Assembly: GCA_009363875.1 (NCBI GenBank)
Contig: CM018688.1
Span: 63,155,001-63,219,000 of the forward strand
DNA from: Mikania micrantha
Lineage: Eukaryota; Streptophyta; Magnoliopsida; Asterales; Asteraceae
Direction: 5' to 3'
DNA: 64,000 nucleotides
Of this stretch, positions 42,249 to 54,176 are shown one piece after another; positions within the stretch are counted from its first letter, which is position 1; every line of letters begins with the position of its first letter. The translations under genes and the position numbers were made by a program. Below the pieces are notes generated by a model. The model was not told the origin of the DNA. It saw only the letters and a list, made by a program, of their open reading frames with translations, and did no database searches.

Positions 42249-42582
42249 GAAATGAAAACAAAAGGAAATATGATTACTAACCTAAATAAGAAACAATCAC
42301 CAAGCAAAAGAAAAACCTACTAACTAAAAAAAATCTAAAAGGAATCCTAGAAACGAATACTTACTTAAAATAGAAATCTTCCAAAAATAGCAGCTGCTGA
42401 AAATAGCAAGTCCCTAAAAGACATAAAACAACTAAAAACAGACATTTACTAAAAATGAAAAGTTTCTAAAAATAGAAAGTTATTATATCTAGAAAGTCTC
42501 TAAAATTAGGAACTTACAACGAAACTACGAAACTAAAAAGGAAAGCTAGGTCTAAACCTATGGTGAATCTAAGGACTGCCGT

Positions 42583-42600
42583 GTCTCGGAAACGGCGCCA
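42583..42600 (-). other. Primer binding site of H (TGGCGCC type)
   Basis: On the minus strand TGGCGCCGTTTCCGAGAC lies 6 bases after the LTR end. TGGCGCCGTT is the usual Athila/Tat-type primer site; the last bases have drifted. Confidence 0.88.
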
Positions 42601-43925
42601 AAAACATGATGTGTCGGTTTATACATGGAAATAATGGTTCAACACTATCGAGTAATAAATCAAAATAACCTAAACCAAACTACACACTACACACTACAGG
42701 AAAGTGTACCTGACGTATGAAGTATAGCTAACGAAAGTCCGGATATCGAACCTAAGGACACGAAAACGGCTAATAAACCCTATCTGTAAACCTAACGAAA
42801 TGAGAAACTTACTAATTTAGAAAACGGAATTGGTTTTACTGAAAATGACTTTAAAAAATTAAAGAAATTAAGAAACCTAAATAAATCAACTCAACACAGC
42901 AAGAACTAGAAAACCAAATAAGAAGGAGATTCTACTTAGACTAAGAATCTTAAAGAAATCTAAACAGATATCGGGAATGCTTAATTGAATGACACCGAAT
43001 CTAACGATACAACCTATTCAGGAATTTAAGGAATGCTAGATCTCATTTTTAGACGATCCAACACTTAGAAAGATCCTACTGGTTGTGTGAAGCTTACCGA
43101 GGTGTAATGATGTATCACCGAGTCGGTCTCTCCGAACTGGAAATGCTTAAGACCTCTACAGTTGAAAAACTAGGTCAGTCTCAATAAACAAAATGTGCGA
43201 AAGCACAAATGAATCAATCTAATTGAGATTAATTATGAATTTGAAACACATGGCATAAACAATCAACAATTAACACAATGATCATGCGAATTACTCGAAA
43301 AACCCATTTAAACCACAATATCCCAACACCTTATTACTTGATTAGTCTTTAAGGTGGTTATCCCACTGATTATAATCTGATTATTTTATGTTCTTATGAT
43401 TTACTAGGATTAGTCAACTCACAATTAGGTTAAAAAAAAGTTTTTACCCAAAATCATGTGAAAATCGAGTTTTTGTCGATACCGATTCAAACCTTATTCA
43501 CAAAATAGTTTAAACATACGATCAGATCATTGACAATAGTCTAAGAGCATTCATAATCATTCAAAATCATATACAAATCAAAAGCAAAGATTCATTCAAT
43601 CGAACAAACCCAAAAAACCGATTTTTCATCCAAAAATCATCCAAAATCTAGGTAGAATTAAGGATCTAGCAAAGCATCATCATCCAAACATTCAATAACA
43701 TGAAATCAGATCTACACATGGTAGAAAATTCGAGAAAAAATGGAAAAGAACATCGACGATGCATAAACAAACCCGAAAACGCGTTCCGAGAACTTGTATA
43801 CGCGATCTGAGCCTCCCCCGAGCTTCCGAATCGATCCCAAAGCTCCAAAGTTTTCAATTGTATGTTCTCAATTTTTATTCAATCGTCCGCGGGTAATCCA
43901 AACGCGAATTAGGGTTTTTTAGTGC

Positions 43926-43935
43926 TTAAATAGGT
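43926..43935 (-). promoter_or_regulatory. Putative TATA box of the H LTR
   Basis: Sense strand CTATTTAAGC, followed about 20 bases later by AAACCCTAATTCGCG, a likely start region. Copy 2 keeps a similar CACATATTTAAAC near 53645. Confidence 0.55.
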
Positions 43936-44005
43936 GAAAAATAGAAAAAGGTCACGGTTGGGTTCAAAAACCGATTCAAATGGCTCAAAAGGGGTTCAAA
44001 ATGCT

Positions 44006-44079
44006 GGTCAAAGGGCTGGTCAACGCAGGTCAAAGAGCCAGAATGGCCGGTCAACGCGTTGGAAGGCCATTCGGGTCAA
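44006..44079 (-). promoter_or_regulatory. W-box-like cluster upstream of the H LTR TATA
   Basis: GGTCAA (sense TTGACC, the WRKY-factor core TTGAC plus C) occurs at 44006, 44018, 44028, 44049 and 44074, that is five times in 74 bases, 70-150 bases upstream of the TATA box. Copies 2-4 keep only parts of it. Stress-responsive activation is a guess from the motif. Confidence 0.5.
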
Positions 44080-44549
44080 GAGGCGGCCACCGGGTCACAC
44101 GCGGGTCAGCTGTGAGGGGGAATGTGGCACGCGTGGGTCTAGGCATCGGGTCGTGAGTCTGGGCGCGGATCCTGCAGATTCTGGGTAGATTTTTAAAGCT
44201 GACGTTGCTTGTTGTGGTGCTGCCACGTGTCCCAGGCGTGTTTAACTTCACCAAAACCACAAAAACGGCCCCTGAACTTCAGAAATCCAATTTTTAAGTC
44301 CCGAAACTTCCTGAAATGCCACTTTTTACCCCCAAAACTTCCTGAAATTATATTTTAAGCTTCCAACTTCAACAAAATTATTTCAGGCTTCAGTTTCTTC
44401 GTAATTACGAACGTTTATTATCGTGAAACCTACAAAAGTAACATTAAACATAAAATAAGTAAAAATCATTAAAATATGATAAAAACTAAATAAAAATATA
44501 ATAAAATACTATAAAATAAATACTAAAACGATGTGTAAATTACGAAACA

Positions 44550-45800
44550 TCAGTGCCATATCTTGAAACTCTATGTGCTACGTGCACTAACTGCTATTAG
44601 AGAAAACTATGTGAAACACTAAGACAAAACGAGTGTTAACAAGCTAAACAATTCACCAAGGGGTCGTTGAGTCAACACGGTCGAACACAGTCAAACACAG
44701 TCACACAATCAAACACAACAACCTGAAGTTGTTGGGCATGAACACGAACACAAATACAGACACGAACACGACGAACTCATATTACCTATGTGATATAGGT
44801 GACAATTAGGGACACACACTTCACAAAACGCAAACAAACGCAACTCAGGTGAGTTTACGGACCCCTTTTCTCTTAACTTTTTGTACACTCAAATCAGGGG
44901 GAGAAATACATGTAAATACTTTTGACAAACAACTTGGAGAAACGCATATGTCAAACACTTTTGGACAAACATTTTGTACAAACCATTTGACAAACACATT
45001 TGATGAAGTATTGTGCAAACATATGACAAACATTTTTGACCAACATCCGGGTCAACAAGCTGGGAGAACATTTTTGTCCAAAATTTGGGTCAACACAACT
45101 GGACAAACATCATAAAAAATATATTTTGATGTCTAATTGGTTATGTTGTGCAAACTTTTGGGTGTGACAATATCGTACAAGTCCTCACAAAACCATACAG
45201 TTAATTAATGTAAGTGAGGCGTTATTGGATAGTACTATCAGGTCTGACAAACCCCACTCGAAGACAACTCTGACTGGCGGTCAAGACAAGCATAATATTG
45301 ACCTTAGGCCATTGTTTTACGATAGCATGGCGGAGGCATCTAACAGTTCAGTTTCGGTAGTGGTGCAACACCTAAACACGAGACCATGGGTCTACAACTT
45401 TAACATTTCCAGTATATGTCGTGCAAACTATTTACTATTAACTTATACCGAACCTGTGAACTCACCAAATTTATGTTGACCCACTTTAGCATGTATTTCT
45501 TAGGTACTCAGCACGCTTAAGAGCATATGATGCGCTAAAGGATTCCATTGAAAAGTCACGCATTTAGGACATTTGAAAAACTATACAAACATCATTAAGA
45601 TGCCTTCAGGCAAACTAATTTTGCACAAGCTTCTGCAACATTATTTACTTAATAGCTGTAAAAATTAATGTTTAATTTGGGATATTTCAAATAATATCCA
45701 GGTATTTTCACACTCATATAGAGTCGTTCTATATGACCTGCTACCTGCCACGTCACACCCAACGGCATGACACCGCAAGTGGAAATTTGAGGGTTTGACA
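44550..45800 (+). repeat. 5' LTR of G, 5'-truncated
   Basis: Direct repeat of about 51787-53074 with substitutions and indels. Ends GGGTTTGACA, a mutated GGGTGTGACA. Carries a donor-like AGGTGAGTTTAC with CCCC/GGGG stem (44847-44900), a TTTGACAAACA minisatellite (44905-45115), and the complementary GTGAACTCACC at 45456-45466. Confidence 0.85.
44905..45115 (+). repeat. TTTGACAAACA minisatellite in the G 5' LTR
   Basis: Roughly ten degenerate units of 16-30 bases built on TTTTGACAAACA and GGGTCAACA words. The 3' LTR counterpart is at 52150-52390 with different unit numbers. TTGAC recurs in nearly every unit. Confidence 0.8.
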
Positions 45801-45803
45801 GAC

Positions 45804-45816
45804 TGCTATCAAAGCC
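45804..45816 (+). other. Decayed primer binding site of G
   Basis: TGCTATCAAAGCC after spacer GAC matches TGGTATCAGAGCC at 11 of 13 positions, with the same 3-base offset as A, B and C. Confidence 0.7.
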
Positions 45817-48800
45817 TTGGTTATAGAGAACTAGGTTTGCATGTAGTAAACCTAGACTATAGCCATAGCTCTTCACTTAGTTTCAAGCTACACATTATGT
45901 GCATAGTTTAGTGATATTTATTGTGATTTGATCTGACTCTTACAAACATGCCTCTGGCAGTCTTAGCAGGCGTTCATATTCGACTGCACATGTGACCTGT
46001 GCAATAGGACTAGAGAAAGGACGAACTCAAGACCGAAGGGAACTCTTCTATGTTTTGAAATAGGCTTCTCTAGCATAATCTAACTCGAATCGAATGCATT
46101 TCCCAACCTCTTTCTTGGGTGTAAACCCAGTCACATAATGTACGTTTCTGGACTAGAACCTTAGAATCGACACTTAGAAGATAAGTTTCAAAATCTACGG
46201 TGTTTTAGCTTGAGTTGAAGGAACTAGAATGACTGTTTAAGATAAATTGACGATTATGGTGGCCAACGTAATCGTGAATTTATAGGTACATACGAATTCT
46301 GGAAAACTTAAATGATAAGCTATACCCATAAGGGATACCGAGAACATGTTTTATATGTGCCCATTAACCTTGTAGTTCCAAACAAATCCCACTGTTCTAC
46401 CAGACATCGTAACGTAAAACTCATCAATCCCTTGCCTTCAACCTAGTCGATCTGAACTCATTTGAATATTCTCAATGCAATTTTGGTACTTCGCACAGAT
46501 GGTCACTGGTGTGAGTCCAGTTAGTTGTTGGAACTTACATCTTCGATGATCAACCTGCAAACGTGGTACATATGATGACTACATCTACCCACTAGGTGAA
46601 ACTCCCAACCAAAACGGTTCATTTGTGCGCAAACAGTAAATTTGGATTAGCGTGACAATGTTCCATCGAATCAAGAACATTGTAGACTTATTATCTGCTT
46701 GCTGGTGCCTAATTTCATAGATTCCACCTATACACTCTCTCACTTACTCCTGACGCTCATGGACACCCATATGGATGATGGTAATTTCCTAATGACTCCT
46801 AATGAAAATACTCCAACCACAAGTACGACATGACCGGTGATGCACAATCTGATTCTACACCAACAAGTACTGCAAATTCCAACTCCTTCACTCATCGAAC
46901 CATCAAGAATGAAGAAGAGAGGGAATGAACAAACTAAACATCTGAGACAGCTTCATGTACCGAATAACATATATCTCCTTTATCCCTTATCAAACCACGT
47001 GAATGCCTAACCCAGACTCAATAGAGCTAGATGTACCCTGTTGACCAGATTGTCACTGTATTCCGCATATAAACCCTTGATTTCTCCTAATCTTGCTCGA
47101 ACATTTGAACCTACTAGAAAACACGACCAAACTCCACAAATTCAAGTGAGGAACACACACTAACCTTCGAACATTCGAAGCATGTTCCTGACATACAACT
47201 GTATACAACAATGAAAACCCTTGCTTTATGCCATCCAATAGAGTTTCCTTGGAACTATTAATCTTATCAACCTACAAACCACGCATGACTACAGTGACGA
47301 ACCTATATTCCAAAAGATCAACCTCAAACAAAGAAGTGCATTTCCACATTGACTATTCTATTGATAAACTTATTGATATCACTCATCGCAAAGACACGTC
47401 TATAGTCACGCACACTCAATACTAATGGATCGGAGCTTCATAAAACTTTCGGTCCCATATCTCGGTACCTGAACCCAGACATACCATTGAACATGACTCA
47501 AGTCGAGCCACCAAAAAGACTCACGCATCCCTGAAGACCAGTAAATTACAAATGAAGAAGGCCTAGGCAAGTCAACACACTTAAAATGTAAGGAAACCCC
47601 TAACAAGAATATGCCACCTGCTTAACATCGACGGACTCTCACGACGACAATTACTTCTACAAACCTCAGTTACTCCAAATTGACTTCTATAGATCACTTA
47701 AGAGCTGTCAAGCACTTCACCTTGAAACTATCATTCCAATGGTACCTTTCACCCGTTCCGACAAAGTACTGTAGCCAATGCCACCCTGAATTCTTCAAAA
47801 AGAATAAGACATCTCATGATGTGAGAAACCGCCTGCTGAACCTTGAACTGATACGAAAACTCATGGAGACCCTTCATGACTGACTAAACTCACTCATGTA
47901 CCTAGTCCAACTCAAGAAACCACTCACTCAAGTATGTTCGAACGATATGATGAAAAGTAAAGGAATACAAACTATATATGTATGATCATAACTCGGACCA
48001 TTCCTCGAACCACTAGATCCAAACTAACCAAAGCGGAGCCATAGAGACTCATTCCTAGTAGTAACACTAGTAAATCCCTTTCATCAGTATGTTTCCCAAC
48101 CTGCACTGAGGCTAGAATGAAGAGCGCGTACTTTCGAAGTCGAGACTATAGATTCCTTATAAACTAGTAAGTTTCAGTCATGTAAACAACACATCAGGAA
48201 CTACCTAAATCAACAACTACAATGAGTTAATGACTGGTACGCCCCAACGTGATTGGAGTATGGCGAATTAGCCATAATACGATGCATGTACAAACACAAA
48301 CACCACATTGGGAATGTGAACCTGAAGCCGAACTAGAAACTAAACTCCCAAAAAAATCGTCAAACCAATCGACAACCCTTTAAAGGGACTCCCTTCCTGA
48401 CAAGATTGCGCATCTCATTGCCTAGATATAACCAATTACTACGTATTATACACAACACGACTTAGAAGTCTCTTTTGATCTGAGCCAAATCAGGGAAACC
48501 TTGACCGAATCAAAGATAACAGTTTGATACAGGCTTTAAAAAACAAATCACGTGGCCAAGACGGACACACATGTGGTTATCCTATTAGACCCTTGGAACC
48601 ACAAGCCTTTGCGAGCATTCAACTGAGCGCCGTCATGGATGACTGTGCCAATTCACGACAACGGTGGCGAGCATAAGAACCCTTCTGAATTCTGAGACAT
48701 GAAGACGTCATACCCATGACACGATTGACAACCTTTGGCATTTCGAATCAAATTTGTTGAGTAAACAATCATCAATGATCCGAGTAGGATTAGGTGATGA

Positions 48801-50080
48801 AATTCATGACGTACCATCCCGAAACTCTAACCTGATCTAGAAAGGCAATCTTGAACGAGTTCTGACGCATCTTTATAGGTCAAAGCTTGTGTCACGAAGC
48901 ATTTGTCATGAGAACATGATATTTAGACACCTCACGGAGTATCAACCTCTTTAGCAATTGCGTAACACAGAATGATACCTATCTTACACAAGAACTGGGA
49001 ACTGTTCGCTCGACACCCCAAACTATGAAACCCTTTGTACTGAATTATCAGTTGATTATCACACACAATGATCATATCACATGAACTCTTAATCTCCACG
49101 GCTAGGGAGACAAAACGGGGACCCTTTAAGGTAGAGATTGTCCAAAAAATGAACATGAGTATCGAAATCGGCGTATTTTCCATCTTGTCAAAAGACCAAC
49201 AAAAAGGATAAATTAACCCAAATCCATCTAAAGGGGATAGTCACTCGACACAGAGTGCCAACTTCATTTGTTTCCATCCTGCTGTTTGATTTACAACGCA
49301 CTTTTGCATGTCTTCACATAAAACATTGGGAACAAGACTGGGTATGAGCATTGTGTATCACCCTCATACTGACAGAGAAAGGCGAGCGCTCAGTACAAAT
49401 AACAAGAGACATGCCGAGGGCATGTGCGAATGACTTCGAGACAATCAAGAGCCTCATCGTTCAGGTGGTGGGATTTCCTACAACAACAGTTATCATCTGA
49501 GGATGAAACCTTCACCATGTGAAGCATTTAATAGACGCAGGTGTCATTAACCCCTTTACTAGGTAGATGAAGGCAAAAGCCGACACACTGGTTTCAAACT
49601 CATACACGAAACGATGGGAAGATCGTACACATGTGAAGACTGCATAACGAGAGCGAATGACTATCAAAAGAACTATGTCACATAGGACACAAGCCCTGGC
49701 ATCCCGAATAAAGGACAAAGTTTCTCAAGGCCTTGCCTTAGAGAAGAAATGGGGAAAGTTACGCCCATAATATAATAGACTCTTGGAATCGAATGACGAA
49801 CCGACAATGGCCTACGAACTACATTTACCAAACAAAATTATCTGTATACCAAACGTATCACATGTTCAAATCTAGAGTGGTGTCTAACTGATGGGACACT
49901 TGTAACATTCCTAGAAACGATTCGGACTTACGAACACGTATGTCCTTTCGAAAGAACGGTCGACGTATAGGACCACGAGAATACTAGAACATAGCCACGA
50001 TTCCATTGGAAAAATGGAGATGACCAGAACATATGTACCTATTTCATAGAACGAACTGAATTTCGGGACGAAATTCTTTT
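45817..50080 (+). pseudogene. G internal region: gag-pol relic
   Basis: No long frame survives. Recognisable plus-strand traces in the right order are an RNase H-like YTQHDLEV near 48450, an RQRWRA trace near 48660 and an integrase LGTRLGMSIVYHPHTD near 49330-49375. After these come ISYNNSYHLR near 49475 and the C-terminal MAYELHLPN ... PNVSHVQ near 49808-49870. The 5' two thirds (45817-48400) shows no motif I can name. Small ORFs on either strand are not supported. Confidence 0.7.
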
Positions 50081-50094
50081 TAACAAGGGGATGA
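50081..50094 (+). other. Polypurine tract of G
   Basis: TAACAAGGGGATGA abuts the LTR start TGTGACACAC; the same core as in C. Confidence 0.85.
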
Positions 50095-50481
50095 TGTGAC
50101 ACACCGCAAAATTTAGGTCAACAATTCCTTTAATTTAATAATAGTTTATGTTATTAGAACATACGTGGCACTAGAATTGGTTTAATTTAGTGTGACACGT
50201 GGCACGATAGGGCAAGCACAAACAATCGCCCTGTAATTCGATGAATTACCGGAAACGAGCTCATGTGTCTTGAACTCACGAACGTTGGTGAATTATCGAA
50301 TAAAGAAAACAAACGAACAAAATAGAATGATGTGTTAAGACAAAGCAACAAAAAACCATGACGTACGTCGAGAAACGAGAAACGATAACGAAAAATGGAC
50401 GAAAAACGAATCAAATTAATAAAAATAAGCCATTGGGCCAGCCTAAGACCCATCGTGGTACGGGATGGGGCTCGGCGAATT

Positions 50482-50628
50482 CCTTCGCGGTACGCGAAGG
50501 ATGGATGGATGATTTGAATTTCTCCGGAAAGCTTCGTGGTACGTGGCGTGTCTCGGTGGTACACCCATCTATTTTGTCATTGGCGGTACGCCAGGATCCT
50601 CGGGAGGCTCCCTTGGCGGTACGCGAAG
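50482..50628 (+). promoter_or_regulatory. Dyad array upstream of the G TATA box
   Basis: CCTTCGCGGTACGCGAAGG (50482-50500) has perfect 8-base arms and a GTA spacer. Weaker GGTAC-centred units follow near 50532, 50556, 50582 and 50612. The last lies about 25 bases before the TATA box, the clearest case in the window of dyads placed as promoter-proximal sites. Confidence 0.7.
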
Positions 50629-50647
50629 ACCCCATAAGCCTAAAACA

Positions 50648-50657
50648 TTATAAATAT
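50648..50657 (+). promoter_or_regulatory. TATA box of the G LTR
   Basis: TTATAAATAT in an otherwise mixed-composition stretch, directly after the dyad array. A pyrimidine-rich CCCCTTTCTTCCC follows, a plausible start region. Confidence 0.65.
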
Positions 50658-52149
50658 CAACCCCTTTCTTCCCAGGTCATTTCTTTTGCTACTCCACTCG
50701 AACCCACATCAGACATCTGGCTAAAAACCCCTGTTGCACCCACCATCAACCTCTAGGTTGTACTTGAATTCCCTTGAAGTTAGAAGCCTTGTAGATTAAA
50801 ATGAGCATTGGAGGAGCTTGTTCTCACCACTACCAACTAACTTGATCAAACTCAGTAACCTTCAAGAGCTTATTAGTACCAATCCAGCCTTCAAAGGTAG
50901 CTTTTAGTGGTTAAACTCTCATCTAAACACACATGCAATGCTATTGGAGACAAATGCAGGAATTTATACACCTATGAACCTGTATTGTGACTTAGATTTA
51001 CTGATTTGAAGAATTAAGAAGATCCATTTGGTGTATTGAAGCTATATTGTGACATAGGTGATTGTTTCTATAAATAGAAACTTTTGTGATGCAAGATGAT
51101 TCTAGATGATGTTATTGACATGATAAGTATGTGTAGATAATGATTTATGTTTATTAGTGAGCCTGTATGCATAGTAGAATGATTAGATTTGAGGAAATGG
51201 GGATTTTGTTCATATATTTCTATATTTGGAAACTTTTTCAAGAAATGGTGACATGAATGTAATGTATGGACTATGTTGGTTACTATGATGATGCTAGTGG
51301 CCGTAGGAACATGATTCAGTAATTCCATTGTTGTGAAAACGTGCTTTGTACATAACTTTCTATAAATAGTAACTTTAATTGGAGATATTGTGACATAACA
51401 ACATAGAAGCAGGATAGGGATAAGAACCAATGAAACATGTTATATTAAGAGGATATGAAGATACTTTTGTGATTATTTGAATGGGAACATGGTAAATTGA
51501 CATGCTTACTAATTTTAGTAACTTTTGGTTAACTAGAAATGGAATATGGGCATGCTTGTTGATGTATGGTGTCATACTACGTGTTAATATGAATGTCTTA
51601 GGATTTGAACATGCTTAGGTTGAAAATAGAAGATTTGACTGTAACCTGCTTAATATGGAAACCTGCTAAATATAGAAACACGCCAAAAGTGGAAACTCAC
51701 AATGGATAGTAACTTGTTTGATGAACATACGTGACAACTGCCATGATCATTAACATGATCTGTAAGGACGTGTATATTATGCACACGTGCCATATCTGGA
51801 AACTCTATGTGCTATGACATTCCTACGTACACTAACTGCTATTTGAAAAAACTATGCAAAACACTAAGACAAAACGAATGTTAACAATCTAAACAAGTCA
51901 CCAACGGGTCGTTGAGTTAACACGGTCGAACACAGTCAAACACAGTCACACAATCAAACACAACAACCTGAAGTTGTTGGGCACGAACACGAACACAACT
52001 AACTCATATTACCTATTGATATAGGCGACAGTTAGGGACAGACACGTCACAAAACGCAAATAAACATAACTCAGGTGAGTTTACGGCCCCCTTTTGTCTT
52101 AACTGTTTATAAACTCAAACCGGGTGGGAGGAATACAAGTAAATACTTT

Positions 52150-52390
52150 TAAAAAACAACTTGGAGAAACACATATGTCAAACACTTTTGGACAAACCTT
52201 TGACAAACATTTTGTACAAACCATTTGACAAACACATTTGACGAAGTATCGTGCAAACATTTGACAAACATTTTTTACCAACATCTGGGTCAACTAACTG
52301 GACAAACATTTTTGACCAACATCTGGGTCAACAAGCTGGGCGAACATTTTTGTCCAACATTTTGGTCAACACAACTGGACAAACATTATG
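52150..52390 (+). repeat. TTTGACAAACA minisatellite in the G 3' LTR
   Basis: Includes a near-perfect ~56-base duplication of a CAACATCTGGGTCAACAA unit (52290 and 52325 areas) not matched one-to-one in the 5' LTR. Confidence 0.8.
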
Positions 52391-53074
52391 AAAAACATAT
52401 TTTTATGTATTATTGGTTATGTTGTGCAAACATTTGGGTGTGACAATATCGTCCTCACAAAACCATACCGTTAGTTAATCTAAGCGAGGCGTTATTGGGA
52501 AGTACTATCGGGTCAGACAAACCCCGCTCGACCACAACTCTGACTTGCGGTCAGGACGAGAGTAATATCGACCTAAGGCCATTGTTTTACGATAGCATGG
52601 CGGAGGCATCTAACAGTTCGGTTTCGTTAGTGGTGGACTTATACTTGGGACCATGGGTCTACAACTTTAACATTTCCAGTATATGTCGAGCAAACTATTT
52701 ATTGTTTACTTATATCAAACCTGCGAACTGAGCATCTTTATTTTGACACATTTTAGCATGTATTTCTCATATACTCAGCATTCTTAAGAGCATAGGATGC
52801 ACTTAAAGAATCCATTGAAGAGTCATGCATTTAAGACATTTGAAATACTTTACAAACATCATTAAGATGCCTTCAGGGAAACTAATTTTGTACAAGCTTC
52901 CGCAACATTTATTTATTTTCCGCTGTAAAACTTAATGTTTAATTTGGGATATTTTAAATAATATCCACGTATTTTCAAACTCACATAGAGTCGTTCTATA
53001 TGACAAAGATATCTGATCCTGCCACGTCACATCCAGCGACATGACACAGTATGTGGAAATTTGGGGGTGTGACA

Positions 53075-54176
53075 GATTATAATCTGATTATATCAAATTC
53101 TTATGATTTACTAGGATTAGTCAAATCACCATTAGGTTAAAAAACAAGTTTTTATCCCAAAATCATGTAAAAATATAGTTTTTACTTTTTACCGAAATCG
53201 ATTCAAATCTTATTCCTAAGATAGGATGAACATTTAATCAGATCATTCACAATAGTCTAAAAGCATTCATAATCCTTCACAATTAGATTCAAATAAAAAG
53301 CAAAGCTTCATTCATTCAAAACAAACCCGAAAACCCAAATTTTCATCCGATAATCATCCGAAGTCTAGGTAGAAATAGAAATCTAGCCATGAATCATCAT
53401 CCAAACATTCATAAACATAAAATTAGATTTAAACATAGCAGAAAATTCAAAAAAAAATGGAAAAGAACAATGACAATGCATAAACAAACCCGAAAACGCG
53501 TTCAGAGCACTCGTATATGCGATCTGCGCCTCCCCCGAACGTCCAAATTTATCCCCAACCTCTAAAATCATCAAAAATAAATTCCTCCTTCGTTCTCAGC
53601 CGTCTAGAGGTGATAAAATCGTGAATTAGGGTTTCCTAAAGTTTAAATATGTGAAAATAGGGTAAAGGGTCACGACAGTGGCGGGTTAGAGTTAGGTCAA
53701 GGGCTAAGGGCCGGTCAAAGCACACGCAGGTCGTGAGTGAGGCACCGGTCACGCGCTGGTCAGCCTGCGAGAGGAAATGGTCTAGGGCGCGGGTCAGGGT
53801 GTGGGTTTTTTGGGCTAGGTGGCGCACCCAGGGGCTGCCACATGTCCCCTGCGTCTGAAACTTTGGCAAATTTACAAAACCACCCCCTGAATTTCAGATT
53901 TCAATACTTTAGCCCTGAAACCTCTAAAAATGCCACATTTTAACCCCAGAACTTCTAAAAATTATATTTTTAGCTTCCAAACATCATAAAACTTATTTCG
54001 GCTTCGGAATCTTCGTAACTATGAATGTTTATTGTCACGAAACCTACAAAAGTAACATTAAAAAAATAAAAATAATTAAAAATAATTAAAATCTAATAAA
54101 AACTAAATACATATCTAATAAAATAAGATAAAATACTTTAAAATAAAGACAAAAATGATGTGTAATTAATGACACA
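53075..54176 (-). repeat. LTR copy 2 (Athila type), left part deleted
   Basis: Begins at GATTATAATCTGATTAT, which corresponds to position 43368 of copy 1, and runs to AATGACACA at 54176. It keeps the ~0.5-kb segment missing from copies 3 and 4. Confidence 0.85.

Larger units (their letters stand above)
36790..42606 (-). mobile_element. Element H internal region: Athila-type Ty3/gypsy, 3'-truncated by B
   Basis: Minus-strand gag, protease, RT, RNase H and integrase remains in order from the primer site at 42600 down to 36857. The stretch 36790-36856 has the GGTTGCCTCC and AGCGCTTGG words often seen just past integrase in Athila-like elements. B is inserted at 36789. No envelope-like ORF can be seen because anything beyond is on the far side of B. 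The RT motif FMDDF and gag/protease style favour the Athila clade. Confidence 0.88.
42607..44549 (-). repeat. LTR copy 1: 5' LTR of H
   Basis: Starts (plus-strand view) TGATGTGTCGG next to the primer site and ends near ATGTGTAAATTACGAAACA, a decayed form of the ACGACACA end of the other copies. Complete units have inverted termini TGATGTGTCG and CGACACATCA. In the sense direction it has a TATA-like CTATTTAAGC (43926-43935) with GGTCAA/TTGACC words upstream. It abuts the truncated G 5' LTR. Confidence 0.88.
44550..53074 (+). mobile_element. Element G: old, decayed Tekay-like element
   Basis: A truncated 5' LTR, Met-type primer site relic, heavily decayed internal region, polypurine tract and complete 3' LTR on the plus strand. 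It lies in the run of Athila-type LTRs. The 5' LTR lacks the part equivalent to 50095-51786 and the adjoining LTR copy 2 lacks its first ~760 bases, so one deletion probably removed both and the left TSD. Right flank GATTA. Confidence 0.85.
50095..53074 (+). repeat. 3' LTR of G, complete
   Basis: 2980 bases, TGTGACACAC to GGGTGTGACA. U3 holds the dyad array (50482-50628) and a clear TATA box (50648-50657); downstream come a donor-like block (52071-52095), the TTTGACAAACA minisatellite (52150-52390) and a degraded acceptor-like block near 52730-52770. Confidence 0.9.

Noticed and set aside
44905..45115. Repeat-spacer look of the TTTGACAAACA array as a CRISPR-like array
   Set aside because: Units and gaps vary in length and sequence, and the setting is a plant LTR.
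46000..48400. Host gene fragments within the G internal region
   Set aside because: Short ORFs on both strands, no intron/exon pattern, and flanks and order fit a decayed retroelement.
50187..50756. Overlapping ORFs of 125 and 132 residues on opposite strands in the G U3
   Set aside because: They span the dyad array and TATA box and are not in the other families; chance ORFs.
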